NCBI RefSeq assembly: GCF_947179165.1
Contig: NC_077243.1
Span: 33,060,001-33,124,000 of the forward strand
DNA length: 64,000 nucleotides
Reading direction: 5' to 3'
Source: Solanum dulcamara
Lineage: Eukaryota > Streptophyta > Magnoliopsida > Solanales > Solanaceae
A model generated the notes under the pieces. It was not told where the DNA came from. It ran no database searches and saw only the letters and a list, made by a program, of their open reading frames with translations. Positions 23,950-35,685 of the stretch are shown here, piece after piece (the stretch's first letter is position 1; each line of letters begins with the position of its first letter). The position numbers and the translations under genes were made by a program.

Positions 23950-25659
23950 AAATAAGATAGGGAACTGCTCTCGCATCTCCTACTTGGTCTCCCATGTATC
24001 CTCCTTAATCGGATGATGGCACCACTGGACCTTAATCACAGGGATGGACTTAGAACGAAGATGGCGAACATCTCTGGCTAGAATAGCAATCGGTTCCTCA
24101 ACAAAAGTCAAGCGATCATCCAACTCAGCAAAATCATACTGAAGCACGTGAGACTCATCTGGAATGTACCGGTGCAGCATAGAGATATGAAAAATAGGGT
24201 GTATAGCTAAAAATGCTGGTGGCAAAGCCAACTCATAAGCAACTTCGCCAACTTTCCTCAGAATTTCAAAGGGCCTGATATACTTGGGGCTAAGCTTTCC
24301 CTGCCTGCCAAATCTTATCACGCCCTTCAAGGGAGACACCCGTAAGAACACCCGATCTCCCACCTCGAAGCGCAAAGGCCGACGCCTGTGATCAGCATAA
24401 CTCTGGTGCCTACTCTGAGCTGTCCTCACCCTATCCTGAATAACTCGGACTCTGACTATGGTATCTTAAAGTAAATTGATACTATGTGGCCCAGGCTCTA
24501 AAAACTCAAACCAACCAACCGGAGTGCGACAACGCCTACCATATAAGGCCTCAAACGGGGCCATCTGAATACTAGAGTGGTAGTTGTTGTTGTATGCAAA
24601 CTCTGCCAAATCTAAGTACTGCTCCCAATGACCCTTGAACTCTAATACAGAAGCTCGCAGCATATCCTCCAGAACCTGAATAGTACACTCTGATTGACCG
24701 TCAGTTTGTGGATGAAATTCCATACTAAGATCAACCCGGGTGCCCAACTCTCTCTGAAAGGCCCTACAGAAACAAGAAGTAAATTGAGATCCCCTATCTG
24801 ATATAATGGATATCGGTATCCTATGTAGATGGACCACCTCCTGAATATAGATTTGAGCTAGACAATCTGCAGTAAAAGTGGACCGTACTGACAAGAAATG
24901 CGCTGACTTGGTCAATCAATCAACGATGACACAAATACCGTCATTACCTTTGGATGTTCGAGGCAATCTCATCATGAAGTCCATGGTAATCTGTTTTCAT
25001 TTCCACTTGGGAATGGGTAATCTCTAAAAGACTCCACCAGGCCGCTGATGCTCGTCCTTAACCTGCTGGCAACTTAAACAATGGGACACATACTCAGCTA
25101 TATCTCTCTTCATACCACACCACCAATAATGCTATCTCAAATCCCGATATATTTTCATGGTACTCGAATGGATAGAATATCTGGAATCGTGGGCCTCATG
25201 AAGGATCAACTAAATAAAGTCTCCAACTTTGGGAACACAAAGGCGACCATCGAACCATAGTATGCTATCCGAATCTATAGAATCTTGTCCATCCTCGCCT
25301 CACAATACTAACTCTCAAAGCTCTACCAATGCTCTATCCTCAAACTACCAGCCTCGAATCTGATCCAGTAGAGATGATCGAGCTCCCACAAAAGCCAAAA
25401 TTGGTCTAAAATCTGAGATTTTCAACCTGACCATCCTATTAGCCAAATACTGCATGTCCAAGGCTAGGGGTCGCTCTGCAGCAGACAAATAAGCTAAACT
25501 ACCCATACTCCCCGTCTTCAGGCTCAAGGCATCCGCTACTATATCCACCTTGCCCGAGTGGTAGAGGATAGAGATATCATAATCGGCCAGTAGCTCAATC
25601 CAACACCGCGGTCTAGAATTAAGATCCTTCTGACTCATAATGTAATATAAGCTGTGGTG
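23950..25659 (-). pseudogene. GypB pol, C-terminal half: RNase H tail, integrase, chromodomain
   Basis: From the right: RNase H end (25640-25345; SQKDLNSRPRCWIELL, ILYHSGKVDIVADALS), the integrase zinc-binding and N-terminal core (about 25200-24920, several in-frame stops; [12 protein letters not shown]), the integrase core at 24915-24466 (ISDRGSQFTS; FHPQTDGQSE; ALYGRRCRTPVGW), and a C-terminal part at 24429-23980 with GDRVFLRVSPLKGVIRFG and a chromodomain-like end (IPVIKVQWCHHPIKEDTWETK) near 24050-23980. The last two Asp and Glu positions of the DDE triad (ISDRG, GQSE) are present. Stops at about 24464 and 23977 and in 24916-25340 inactivate it. The 3' LTR lies 60 bp beyond. Confidence 0.9.
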
Positions 25660-25664
25660 ATATA
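25660..25664. other. Target-site duplication of GypA, left copy
   Basis: ATATA directly before the TG of the LTR. The same five bases follow the opposite end of the element at 35681-35685. Confidence 0.93.
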
Positions 25665-27247
25665 TGTCACGCCCTGGGAGGATACCCTAGGCGTGGCCGG
25701 CACTCGAAGGCTATTTCTGACCTCCGAGCGAACCACCTGGTCCAGTCACATATTCAATCAATCACATTTTCTTAGCGGATAACTCAATTAAAGAAATACT
25801 ATTCATATATATAGGGCCGATGGCCAAACATTTATAATCTAACAAGACAATAAAATAAAATTCCTCAAAATAACAGTTCAACCTCCCCACACTCCAGTCT
25901 ATGAAGCCTCTATTCAAGTCTAAAAGGTGCCAATGACAAGTCCATGGCTACCAACAATCAAAATAGAAGAAAGGACAACAAAACTATACAAGAAGGCTCA
26001 ATATCCTCCGGGAACTAGAAGGACTCACCAACTAGCTGGAAGTGTATGTGGATCTTCAACAGAGCGCCGGTTGATGATCTCTAGTACCTGTCTCTACATC
26101 ATGAAACGATGCAGGCTAAATAGCATCAGTACATGGAATGTACGAGTATGTAAAATGGCCGAATACAACGAACATCAAGAAAGAATTTATCAACTCGGGA
26201 GCTCAACTCAAGAGGGATAACAACTCAATCAAATATCCTAAGTCTAAACAAGAATATGGTTTAGACGGGACCAATCACATACCATTCAACTCAATCTGAC
26301 TCAGAGTACCATCAAAACCTATTCGGGAGTTTCTCTTATCCGACAACCATCACTTATGAGCCAGTGAAGGTACAACAAAACGACGTTGTTGCCTCGCCCA
26401 TTCATACTTTGCCAGGGTATGAATGAATCAAACACTCATGGATCCAATCCAACCAAGTCCTATAATGTCAGGACAAATCTCTCGGGGAAGCATCCGACTT
26501 TAACGGTTCAATCCCCCCTACGTTTGGCAACATAAGTATTGGGTTCGAGTATGGACTATACTCTTGCCCAATTCGGTGCTCGATACTCCTCCCAAGACTC
26601 AATGCTCATAAGACTCCATCCAATCAACTCAATCAACTCATATCGACAAGTGTTGTTACAACCTTGTCATCTCATCAACTCTATCACAATCACATCTTTC
26701 TCAATCGTATTATCCGATCTATCTCAAGCATATCATTCAAAGAAATTTAAATGCACATATGTAGCATCATCTAGATATAATCAATCATTTCTTTCATCCA
26801 TTTGAGAAATCTTTTGAGGCTTATCACAATTTCAAGACTTTAAATTGACATTTCATATTAAGCAACATTTTCAAGAAAATAACACCCTTTATCATAATCT
26901 ACATAGTTAAGAAGATAAATAAAACATATTTCACAACTCATTTCTTCATCAACTCATACTCATATAAGGGCTCATTTTTGGAACCTCTTAGCTCAACAAC
27001 ATTGACACATATAGAATCAAATAAATAGGGAACAAAACTCATTCAACCATAAACCATACCAAGGAACTCCATTTCTTTTTTTTTTGAACATCTAACCTCA
27101 AGTAAGAGTAGGGCACATGGGTGGACTTAACCCATGTTTGGATAACCTTACATACCTTAGAATAGATGCTTGAAGAAACTTTGTTATTGGGTCTTCAATG
27201 GAAGCTTGAGGTCTTGAAGCTCTTGGAACAATTCCTTGTTGGAAATG

Positions 27248-27293
27248 GAGAAGAAGAAGAAGAAGAAGAAGAAGAAGAAGAAGAAGAAGAAGA
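27248..27293. repeat. (GAA)n microsatellite in the 3' LTR
   Basis: About 15 GAA units. The same tract in the 5' LTR (about 34793-34832) is a few units shorter. On the minus strand it yields poly-Ser or poly-Leu chance frames. Confidence 0.92.
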
Positions 27294-27508
27294 GAGAGAT
27301 AGGTTTCTAGGGCTTTTAGAGAGAGAGTGGGGGCTGAAGAAATGATCCCAAAATAGTCTAGGGTGATACATATATAATTTGGGGCAATTCCCAAATTGTC
27401 CCTTCTCAAAAGTTCTGAAAAATAGGAAAAAATGCACCTGGCACGATAGTGGTGCGTCGCGCCATTGCAGCGCCAGGCCAATTACGCCTAAAACCTGCAC
27501 ACCTCGCA

Positions 27509-27774
27509 GTGGCGCACCGCGCCAGAGACCAAACTACTGAGGCATGTTTCTGGTGCGATAGTGGCGCATCGCGCCTTTACAGTGCCAAGGCCATTGCTCT
27601 GAGTTTTGGGAATTTGGCCTGAAAACCCTGCACAACTTTTAGTGGCGCATCGCGCCAGAGACCAAACTACTGAGGCATGTTCCTGGCGCGATAGTGGCGT
27701 GTTGCGCCCTTATAGCGCCAAGGCCATTTCCCCCAGCAGTTGCAACCCAGGCCAAAAATGAAATTCCTGCCGTG
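27509..27774. repeat. 133-bp CpG-rich tandem duplication in the GypA LTR
   Basis: Copies start at 27509 and 27642, with GTGGCGCAYCGCGCCAGAGACC at the head and a repeated GATAGTGGCG word. The same arrangement is in the 5' LTR (about 35046-35270), so the duplication predates insertion. GC content is far above the surroundings. Confidence 0.85.
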
Positions 27775-28143
27775 CTAGTTCATCTTAGGATCGTCATATC
27801 TTTTGACTCCGAACTCCAAAATTTACATTCTTGGTGGCGTTGGAAAGAAGACTCGACGACTTTTAATTTGATAGGTCGTGGGCCACCCAGATTGACGTCC
27901 TTCAAAAGATAGGGTCATTAAAAGTCGACCCTTATATGAACTCAGCCTAAACTTAGCCACGGCGGATCTTTTGGACTTAGCTCGGCCCTAGGGGTCCTTG
28001 GTGACCCCGCATCACCTCAAACACTGCTCAGTCCCTTAGAGACTCATCTTAACTCATGAATATACTTCAAGATACTCGGGTTCGACCCCCTCCCGAACAT
28101 AAGAAGGGTTCGAATCTTTGGTAAAATTTTGAGGGGTGTTACA

Positions 28144-28159
28144 TTATCTCCCCCTTGGG
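28144..28159 (-). other. Polypurine tract of GypA
   Basis: On the minus strand the bases read CCCAAGGGGGAGATAA immediately upstream of the TG of the 3' LTR, the usual plus-strand primer position. Confidence 0.88.
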
Positions 28160-28269
28160 ATCATTCGTCCTCGAATGATGAGCAACCAAGAATAGACTCG
28201 GGGTACAAATCACAATCGAAATTTCAGTCATTCAACCAATCATATTGTCAAACAAATATCAATCTAAAC

Positions 28270-31200
28270 TCAAAAAGGCACAAATGAATTCAAATCAAGG
28301 AAATGGTCACTACCTTCAACATTCTCCTCGGTAGGCACGAATAGATGTGGATATTTAGATTTCATGGCTCCCTCCGCTTCCCATGTGGATTCCTCAAAAA
28401 ATTGGTTCCTCCACAGGACTTTGACTGAGGCGACCTCTTTATTCTTCAATTTGCAAATTTAGCAATTAAAAATTTGGACCGGGACCTCTTCATAAGACAA
28501 GCTATCCTTAATTCCAATGCTATCAATGGGGACTACCAACGAGGGATTACCCAAGCACTTCTTCAACATTGAAACGTGAAATACCGAATGAATAGAAGCT
28601 AACTACGAGGGTAACTCCAACTCATAAGCAACACTCCCAATCCGCCTCAAAATATGGTAAGGACCAATATATCAAGGACTGAGCTTCCCTTTCCTTCCAA
28701 ACCTCATGACACCCTTCATGGGTGATACTTTCAAGTACACCCAATCACCCACCTCAAACTCCAAGTCTCTCCTCCTCATATCGGTGTAAGATTTTTGGCG
28801 GCTTTAGGCTGTCTTTAGCCTATCCTGGATAACTCTCACCTTCTCCATGGCTTGGTGAACAAGGTCAGGCCCAATCAACTTGGCTTCACCAACTTTAAAC
28901 CACCCAATGGGAGACCTACACCTCCTCCCATACAAAGCTTCATAAGGAGCCATTTGAATGCTTGTATGATAACTATTGTTGTATGCAAACTCTATGAGAG
29001 GTAAGTGATCATCCCAATTTCCCTTGAAGTCAAGAACACATGCCCTCAACATATCTTCCAATGTCTGGATGGTGCTCTCTGCTTGGCCATCTATCTGGGG
29101 ATGGAAGGCTGTACTCAAGTTCACCCTCGAACCTAATCCCTTCTGAAAGGATTTCCAAAATTGAGAAGTGAATTGAGCTCCTCTGTCTGAGATGATAGAA
29201 AAAGGGACCCCATGCAATCTGACGACCTCCTGCGTATACAACTTTGCATAATCTTCTGCGGTATCAGTAGTCTTAACCGCCAAGAAGTGAGCTAATTTCG
29301 TTATTCTATCCACAATCACCCAAATAGAATCATGTTGCTTTCGGGACTTTGGCAAGCCTGTAATAAAGTCCATGTTGATCATCTCCCACTTCCATTCTAG
29401 AATTTCTATGTTTTGGGCTAAACCACATGGCCTTTGATGCTCAACCTTCACCTGTTGGCAATTCGGGCACTTAGAAACAAATTCCGCAATATCCCTCTTC
29501 ATCCCACTTCACCAATAGATTTCCCTCAAGTCATGATACATTTTCGTGAAGCCTGGATGAATGGAGTACCTGGAACTATGCGCTTCAGCCATAATCCTCT
29601 CTCGAACATCATCGACATCCGGCACACATAATCTATTTTGGTACCTCAACACACCATCTCCCCCTTGGGTAAAAACCATCACCTCTTGTTTGTGAACAAC
29701 TCCCTTCAATTGGAGAAGGATGGGATCTTGGTCTTGCTTCTCTTTTACCTCTGCCACAAGTGAGGACGTAGACCCATCCTGAACAGTAACTCCGCCTTCA
29801 TTGTTTTCTTTCAGATGAACTCCCAATTGGGCTAATCTGTGTACCTCCTTCGCTAATTCTCTCCTTCCTTTCACCACATGGGCAATGCTACCCATAGACA
29901 ACCTGCTAAGAGCATCAGCAACAACATTAGCTTTACTTGAATGGTAGAGGATGCTCATATCATAGTTCTTGAGTAGCTCAAGCCATCTCCTTTGCCTCAG
30001 GTTGAGTTCCTTCTGGCTAAAGATGTATTGCAAGCTCTTGTGATTGGTGAATACATCAACATGCACTCTATACTGGTAGTGGCGCTATATTTTAAGCGCA
30101 AACACCACACCTGCCAGCTCAAGGTCATGAGTTGGGTAATTCCTCTTATGAACCTTAAGCTGTCTTGAAGCATAGGCTATCACCTTCCCTCTTTGCAACA
30201 ACACACAACCCAAACCAATTCTGGATACATCATAATAGATCACAAAGCCCTCTGTACCATCGGGCAAGGTTAGAACAGGAGCAGTGGTTAGCTTAGTCTT
30301 CAATTTCTAGAAACTCTCCTCATAAGCCTCGGACCATTAGAACTTAGCCTTCTTTTGAGTCAGCTTAGTCAATGGTGATGATATGAAGGAGAATCCCTCT
30401 ACGAACCTTCGATAATAGCCAGCCAAACCCAAGAAGCTCCTTATCTCTGTCGGGGATGTGGGTCTGTGCCAATTCTTCACTGCCTCAATTTTCTGAGCAT
30501 CAACCTGAATACCATCTCCAGATATAATGTGGCCTAGGAAGGCCACTGATGCAAGCCAAAATTCACATTTAGAGAACTTTGCATACAATACCTGGTCTCT
30601 CAAAGTTTGCAAGACGACTCTAAGATGATGGGCATGCTCCTCCTCATTCTTGGAGTAAACCAGAATATCATCTATGAACACAATCACAAACGTATCAAGA
30701 TATGGCTTGAATACTCGGTTCATGAGATCCATAAAAGTGACGGGGGAATTAGTCAACCCAAAGGACATGACCAAAAATTCGAAGTGGCCATAACGAGTCC
30801 GGAAAGCAGTCTTCGGAATATCACATTCTCTCACCTTCAACTGGTGGTAACCGGATCTCAAGTCTATCTTTGAGAAGCACGTGGCACCCTGAAGCTGATC
30901 AAATAAATCATCTATTCTGGGGAGAGGGTATTTGTTCTTTATGGTGACCTTATTTAGCTACCTGTAATCGATACACATTCTAAGGGACCCATCTTTCTTT
31001 CGCACAAATAGGATGGGAGCACCCCATGGTGAGACGCTCGGCCTAATGAATCCCTTATCCAACAAGTCCTTCAACTGCTCCTTCAACTCGGCTGGAGCCA
31101 TTCTATATGGAGGAATTGAGATAGGCTGGGTATCAGGAAGAACATCAATCCCGAAGTCGATCTCCCTATTAGGAGGGACTCCAGGCAGATCTTCAGAAAA

Positions 31201-32991
31201 GACATCTGGAAACTCGTTGACAATCGGAACCGACTCAAGGGATGGAGACTCAATGCTGTCATCTTTCACTCAGACAATATGATAAACACACCCTTTTGAG
31301 ATTAGCTTCCTAGCCCTAAGGTATGAAATAAACTTACCCTTAGGCGCAATAGGACTACCCTTGCACTCTATGACAGCCTCATTCAGGAATTTGAATGTGA
31401 CAATCTGAGTTCTATAATCAATAGAGGCATAACAGACATAGAGCCAGTCCATGCCAAGGATCATATTAAAATCAACTATGTCCAACTCAACTAGGTCGGC
31501 CAAGGTATCCCTGTGATAAATGCACACAGTGCAATCTCTATAGACTCTCTCAGCTAAGACAGAATCACCGACAGGAGTGGCCACACTAAAAGGCTCAAGA
31601 AGACGTTCAGGAATTTTATTGAATTTACTAGCCACATAATAAGTCACAAAAGATAGGGTGTCACCCGGATCCATCAATACATAACAATCAAAAGAAGAGA
31701 CTCGAATCATACCCGTCACGACGTTTGGAGAGTTCTCCTGATCTTGGCGACTACCCATGGCATATAGGCGATTTGTACCTCCACTCGTACCTGAAGTAGT
31801 GCTCCTTTGATTACCCCTAGCTGGTGGTGCGGTGGTAGAGGACTGGGCCCTGTTCCCCCATATTGGACACTCCTTCAGAAAATGGTCCATTTAGCTGTAT
31901 TTATAACAACCAACCCTTCTCGCTATGCATTCTCCCAAGTGGAGCCTACCACACTTGCTGCATGGTGGTTTCCCCCTTGTACCTTGAGTTATACTGGCCT
32001 GGAATTGAGAACCCTGGGGTCTGAGATTCTAGCGACCTTGTCCCTACCGATCATACCTGTTCTACAGCATAGGTGCACTTGCGGTAGATGAGGCAAAATT
32101 GGGAGGCTTCTTTTGGAAGAAGGACCCGTTGTCCTTGTTTCACCTCTGTTCATTCTCATGTTCTGCTGATTTTGCTTTCTTGCTCAGGTGCCCTTCTCTG
32201 TCCTTTATCTTCTCCTCTTCCACCTGTTGGGCGTACACCATTAACCTTGAAATGTCCATATCGGAGATTAATAACGCCGCTTTGCATTCCTTCTTCACAT
32301 GTCTCCCCAAACCGAAGACAAACTTTCTCATCTTTGACCTCATATCTGGGGTCATTTCGGGAGCATACCTGGACAGCTAGATGAACTTTAGGCCATACTC
32401 CTTAACTGTCATCCCCTCCTATTTTAGATTAACAAATTCCTCCACCTTCGCTTCCCTCAATTCTCGGGGAAAGAAGTGGTCAAGAAAATCTCCCTCAAAT
32501 TCATCCCACCTTGCAGGTTCGGCATCCTCGCCCCTACCTTGTTCCCATTGGTTATACCAAATGTTTGCCACATCTTTGAGTTGATAAGACACCAACTCAA
32601 CCCCCTCAATTTCTGTAGCATGCATAGCTTTCAGAATCTTCCACATCTCATCAATAAAGTTTTGGGGATCTTCATCGACCTTAGAACCTGTGAATGCCGG
32701 CAGATTCATCCTCAGAAAGTCTCTAATTCTAGTGGCAGAAGATGGCTCTTGGGAGCTAGAGCTAAGAGTCAGCGAACTCTGATTTCCAGTTCAGGCAGCC
32801 ATTAGTTGCGTGAGCATTGCAATTGCCCCTCGAAATTCTGCCTCTAATGTGGGTGCAGGTGGGGTAGCTGGCAGTTGGGGTGCCTTTGAGTATCTCTCAG
32901 GTCGGCCTCTAGCCCTTGCCGGGCATGCCTCGGACTGGGGCATCCCGGCGTCATCAACATTCCTCTAGCTAGCAGTACGTTTTGGAGGCAT
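28270..32991 (-). pseudogene. GypA gag-pol polyprotein, one continuous frame with nonsense codons
   Basis: From an ATG at 32989-32991 to a TGA at 28270-28272 the frame is never shifted (1,573 codons). Order: gag (32709-32140, with NLPAFTGSKVDEDPQNFIDE and WYNQW), a damaged CCHC knuckle near 31905, protease near 31680 (VLMDPGDTLSFVT; DPGD where relatives have DPGA), RT (31170-30340; SIPPYRMAP, then FIDDILVYS at about 30653-30679), RNase H (30300-29900), integrase (about 29500-28900: CPNCQQVKVEHQRP, MDFITGLP, ISDRGAQFTS, DGQAEST) and a chromodomain-like tail (about 28480-28340, KVLWRNQFFEESTWEAE). Roughly 18 stops interrupt it, for example at 31270, 30958, 30334, 30304, 30082, 29506 and 28801. 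Those I checked can be derived from Trp, Gln or Arg codons by one transition. Confidence 0.95.
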
Positions 32992-33190
32992 TATCTGTAA
33001 CGTACAAATGCACGAATTAGAAATGAGCCTTATAGAGTTTTAACTCTATCGCACGAAGTCAGAGTTTGAAAGAAGTGAAACAATTCCGAATGTCCTATAG
33101 CCTCCTGTTTATAAGTGTGGTGCACAACACACCCCTAAGTAAGACTCTACTAGACACAACTTCATAGACTCCCTAGGACACTTGAACTCT
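32992..33190 (-). other. GypA leader between primer site and gag ATG
   Basis: About 200 bp of untranslated leader with no conserved motif seen. Confidence 0.6.
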
Positions 33191-33204
33191 GGGCTCTGAT
33201 ACCA
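33191..33204 (-). other. Primer-binding site of GypA
   Basis: On the minus strand the bases read TGGTATCAGAGCCC, matching the initiator Met-tRNA 3' end, four bases inside the LTR end at 33209. Confidence 0.93.
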
Positions 33205-33208
33205 TGTT

Positions 33209-35680
33209 TGTCATACCCCGGAGGGGTACCCTAGGCGTGACCGGCACTCGAAGGCCATTTCTGACCTCCAAGCGAATCACCTGGTCCAGTCACACATTCA
33301 ATCAATCACATTCTCTTAGCGGATAACTCAATTAAAGAAATACTATTCATATATATAGGGCTGAAGGCCAAACATTTACAATCCAACAAGACAATAAAAT
33401 AAAATTCCTCAAAATAACAGTTCGACCTCCCCACACTCCAGTCTATGAAGCCTCTATTCAAGTCTAAAAGGTGCCAATGACAAGTCCATGGCTATCAACA
33501 ATCAAAATAGAAGAAAGGACAACAAAACTGTACAAGAAGGCTCAATATCCTCTGGGAACTAGAAAGACTCACCAACTGGCTGAAAGTATATGTGGATCTT
33601 CAATGGAGCGCCGGTTGATGATCTCTAGTACCTATCTCTGCATCATGAAACGATGCAGGCCAAATGGCGTCAGTACATGGAATGTACGAGTATGTAAAAT
33701 GGCCGAATACAACGAACATCAAGGAAGAATTTATCAACTCGGGAGATTAACTCAAGAGGGATAACAACTCAATCAAATATCCTAAGTCTAAACAAGAATA
33801 TGGTTTAGATGGGACCAATCACATACCATTCAACTCAATCTGACTCAGAGTACCATCAAAACCTATTCGGGAGTTTCTCTTATCCGATAACCATCACTTA
33901 TGAGCCAGTGAAGGTACAACAAAATGACATTGTTTCCGCGCCCGTTCATACTTTGCCAGGGTATGAATGAATCAAACACTCATGGATCCAATCCAACCAA
34001 GTCCTATAATGTCAGGACAAATCTCTCGGGGAAGCATCCGACTTTAACGGTTCAATCCCCCCTACGTTTGGCAACATAAGTATTGGGTTCGAGTATGGAC
34101 TATACTCTTGCCCAATTCGGTGCTCGATACTCCTCCCAAGACTCAATGCTCATAAGACTCCATCCAATCAACTCAATCAACTCATATCGACAAGTGTCGT
34201 TACAACCTTGTCATCTCATCAACTCTATCACAATCACATCTTTCTCAATCGTATTATCCAATCAATCTCAAGCATATCATTCAAAGAAATTTAAATGCAC
34301 ATATGTAGCATCATCTAGATATAATCAATCATTTCTTTCATCTATTTGAGAAATCTTTTGAGGCTTATCACAATTTCAAGACTTTAAATTGACATTTCAT
34401 ATTGAGCAACATTTTCAAGAAAATAACACCCTTTATCATAATCTACATAGTTAAGAAGATAAATAAAACATATTTCACAACTCATTTCTTCATCAACTCA
34501 TACTCACATAAGGGATCATTTTTGGAACCTCTTAGCTCAATAACATTGACACATATAGAATCAAATAAATAGGGAACAAAATTCATTCAACCATAAACCA
34601 TACCAAGGAACTCCATTTCTTTTTTTTTGAACATCTAACCTCAAGCAAGAGTAGGGCACATGGGTGGACTTAACCCATGTTTGGATAGCCTTACATACCT
34701 TAGAATAGATGCTTGAAGAAACTTTGTTGTTGGGTCTTCAATGGAAGCTTGAGGTCTTGAAGCTCTTGGAACAATTCCTTGTTGGAAATAGAGAAGAAGA
34801 AGAAGAAGAAGAAGAAGAAGAAGAAGAAGAGAGAGATAGGTTTCTAGGGATTTTAGAGAGAGAGTGGGGGCTGAAGAAATGATCCCAAAATAGTCTAGGG
34901 TGATACATATATAATTTGGGGCAATTCCTAAATTGCCCTTTCTTAAAAGTTCTGAAAAATAGGCAAAAATGCACCTGGCGCGATAGTGGTGCGTCGCGCC
35001 ATTTCAGCGCCAGGCCAATTACGCCTAAAACCTGCACACCTCGCAGTGGCGCGCCGCGTCAGAGACCAAACTACTGAGGCATGTTTCTAGCACGATAGTG
35101 GCGTATCGCGCCCTTACAATGCCAAGGCCATTGCTCTGAGTTCTGGGAATTTGGCCTGAAAACCCTGCACAACTTTTAGTGGCGCATCGCGCCAGGGACC
35201 AAACTACTGATGCATGTTCCTGGCGCGATAGTGGCGCGTCGCGCCCTTATAGCGCCAAGGCCATTTCCCCTAGCAGTTGCAACCCAGGCCAAAAATGAAA
35301 TTCCTGCCGTGCTAGTTCATCTTAGGATCGTCATATCTTTTGACTCCGAACTCTAAAATTTACGTTCTTGGTGGCGTTGGAAAGAAGACTCGATGACCTT
35401 TAATTTGATAGGTCGTGGGCCACCCATATTGACGTCCTTCAAAAGATAGGGTAATTAAAAGTCGACCCTTATACGAACTCATCCTAAACTTAGCCAAGAC
35501 GGATCTTTTGGACTTAGCTCGGCCCTAGGGGTCCTTGGTGACCCCGCATCACCTCAAACACTGCTCAGTCCCTCAAAGACTCATCTTAACTCATGAATAT
35601 ACTTCAAGATACTCAGGTTCGACCCCCTTCCGAACACAAGAAAGGTCCAAATCTTTGGGAAAATTTTGAGGGGTGTTACA
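33209..35680 (-). repeat. 5' LTR of GypA
   Basis: About 2,472 bp, TGTCATACC... to ...GTGTTACA, the partner of 25665-28143. It contains the shorter (GAA)n tract (34793-34832). The ATATA target duplication follows directly. Confidence 0.95.
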
Positions 35681-35685
35681 ATATA
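35681..35685. other. Target-site duplication of GypA, right copy
   Basis: ATATA directly after the LTR end, identical to 25660-25664. Confidence 0.93.

Larger units (their letters stand above)
25665..28143 (-). repeat. 3' LTR of GypA
   Basis: About 2,479 bp, TGTCACGCC... to ...GTGTTACA, homologous along its whole length to 33209-35680. It contains a (GAA)n tract at 27248-27293, a CpG-rich 133-bp tandem duplication (27509-27774) and a TA-rich box near 27371-27376 (ATTATATATG on the minus strand). In the first ~115 bases I count twelve differences from the other LTR, and all twelve are transitions. Confidence 0.95.
25665..35680 (-). mobile_element. Structurally complete chromovirus GypA (Ty3/gypsy, Tekay/Del-like)
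   Basis: A 10,016-bp element with both LTRs (25665-28143 and 33209-35680), a primer site (33191-33204), a polypurine tract (28144-28159), a single-frame gag-pol (28270-32991) and an exact 5-bp target duplication ATATA. It sits inside GypB pol, interrupting the RNase H segment. It is the youngest complete insertion in this window, yet its polyprotein carries about 18 nonsense codons, so it is not autonomous now. Confidence 0.95.

Noticed and set aside
27098..27500. Two overlapping minus-strand frames with poly-Leu or poly-Ser runs in the GypA 3' LTR, with similar ones at 34738-35037
   Set aside because: They are translations of the (GAA)n microsatellite and lie wholly inside an LTR; no domain.
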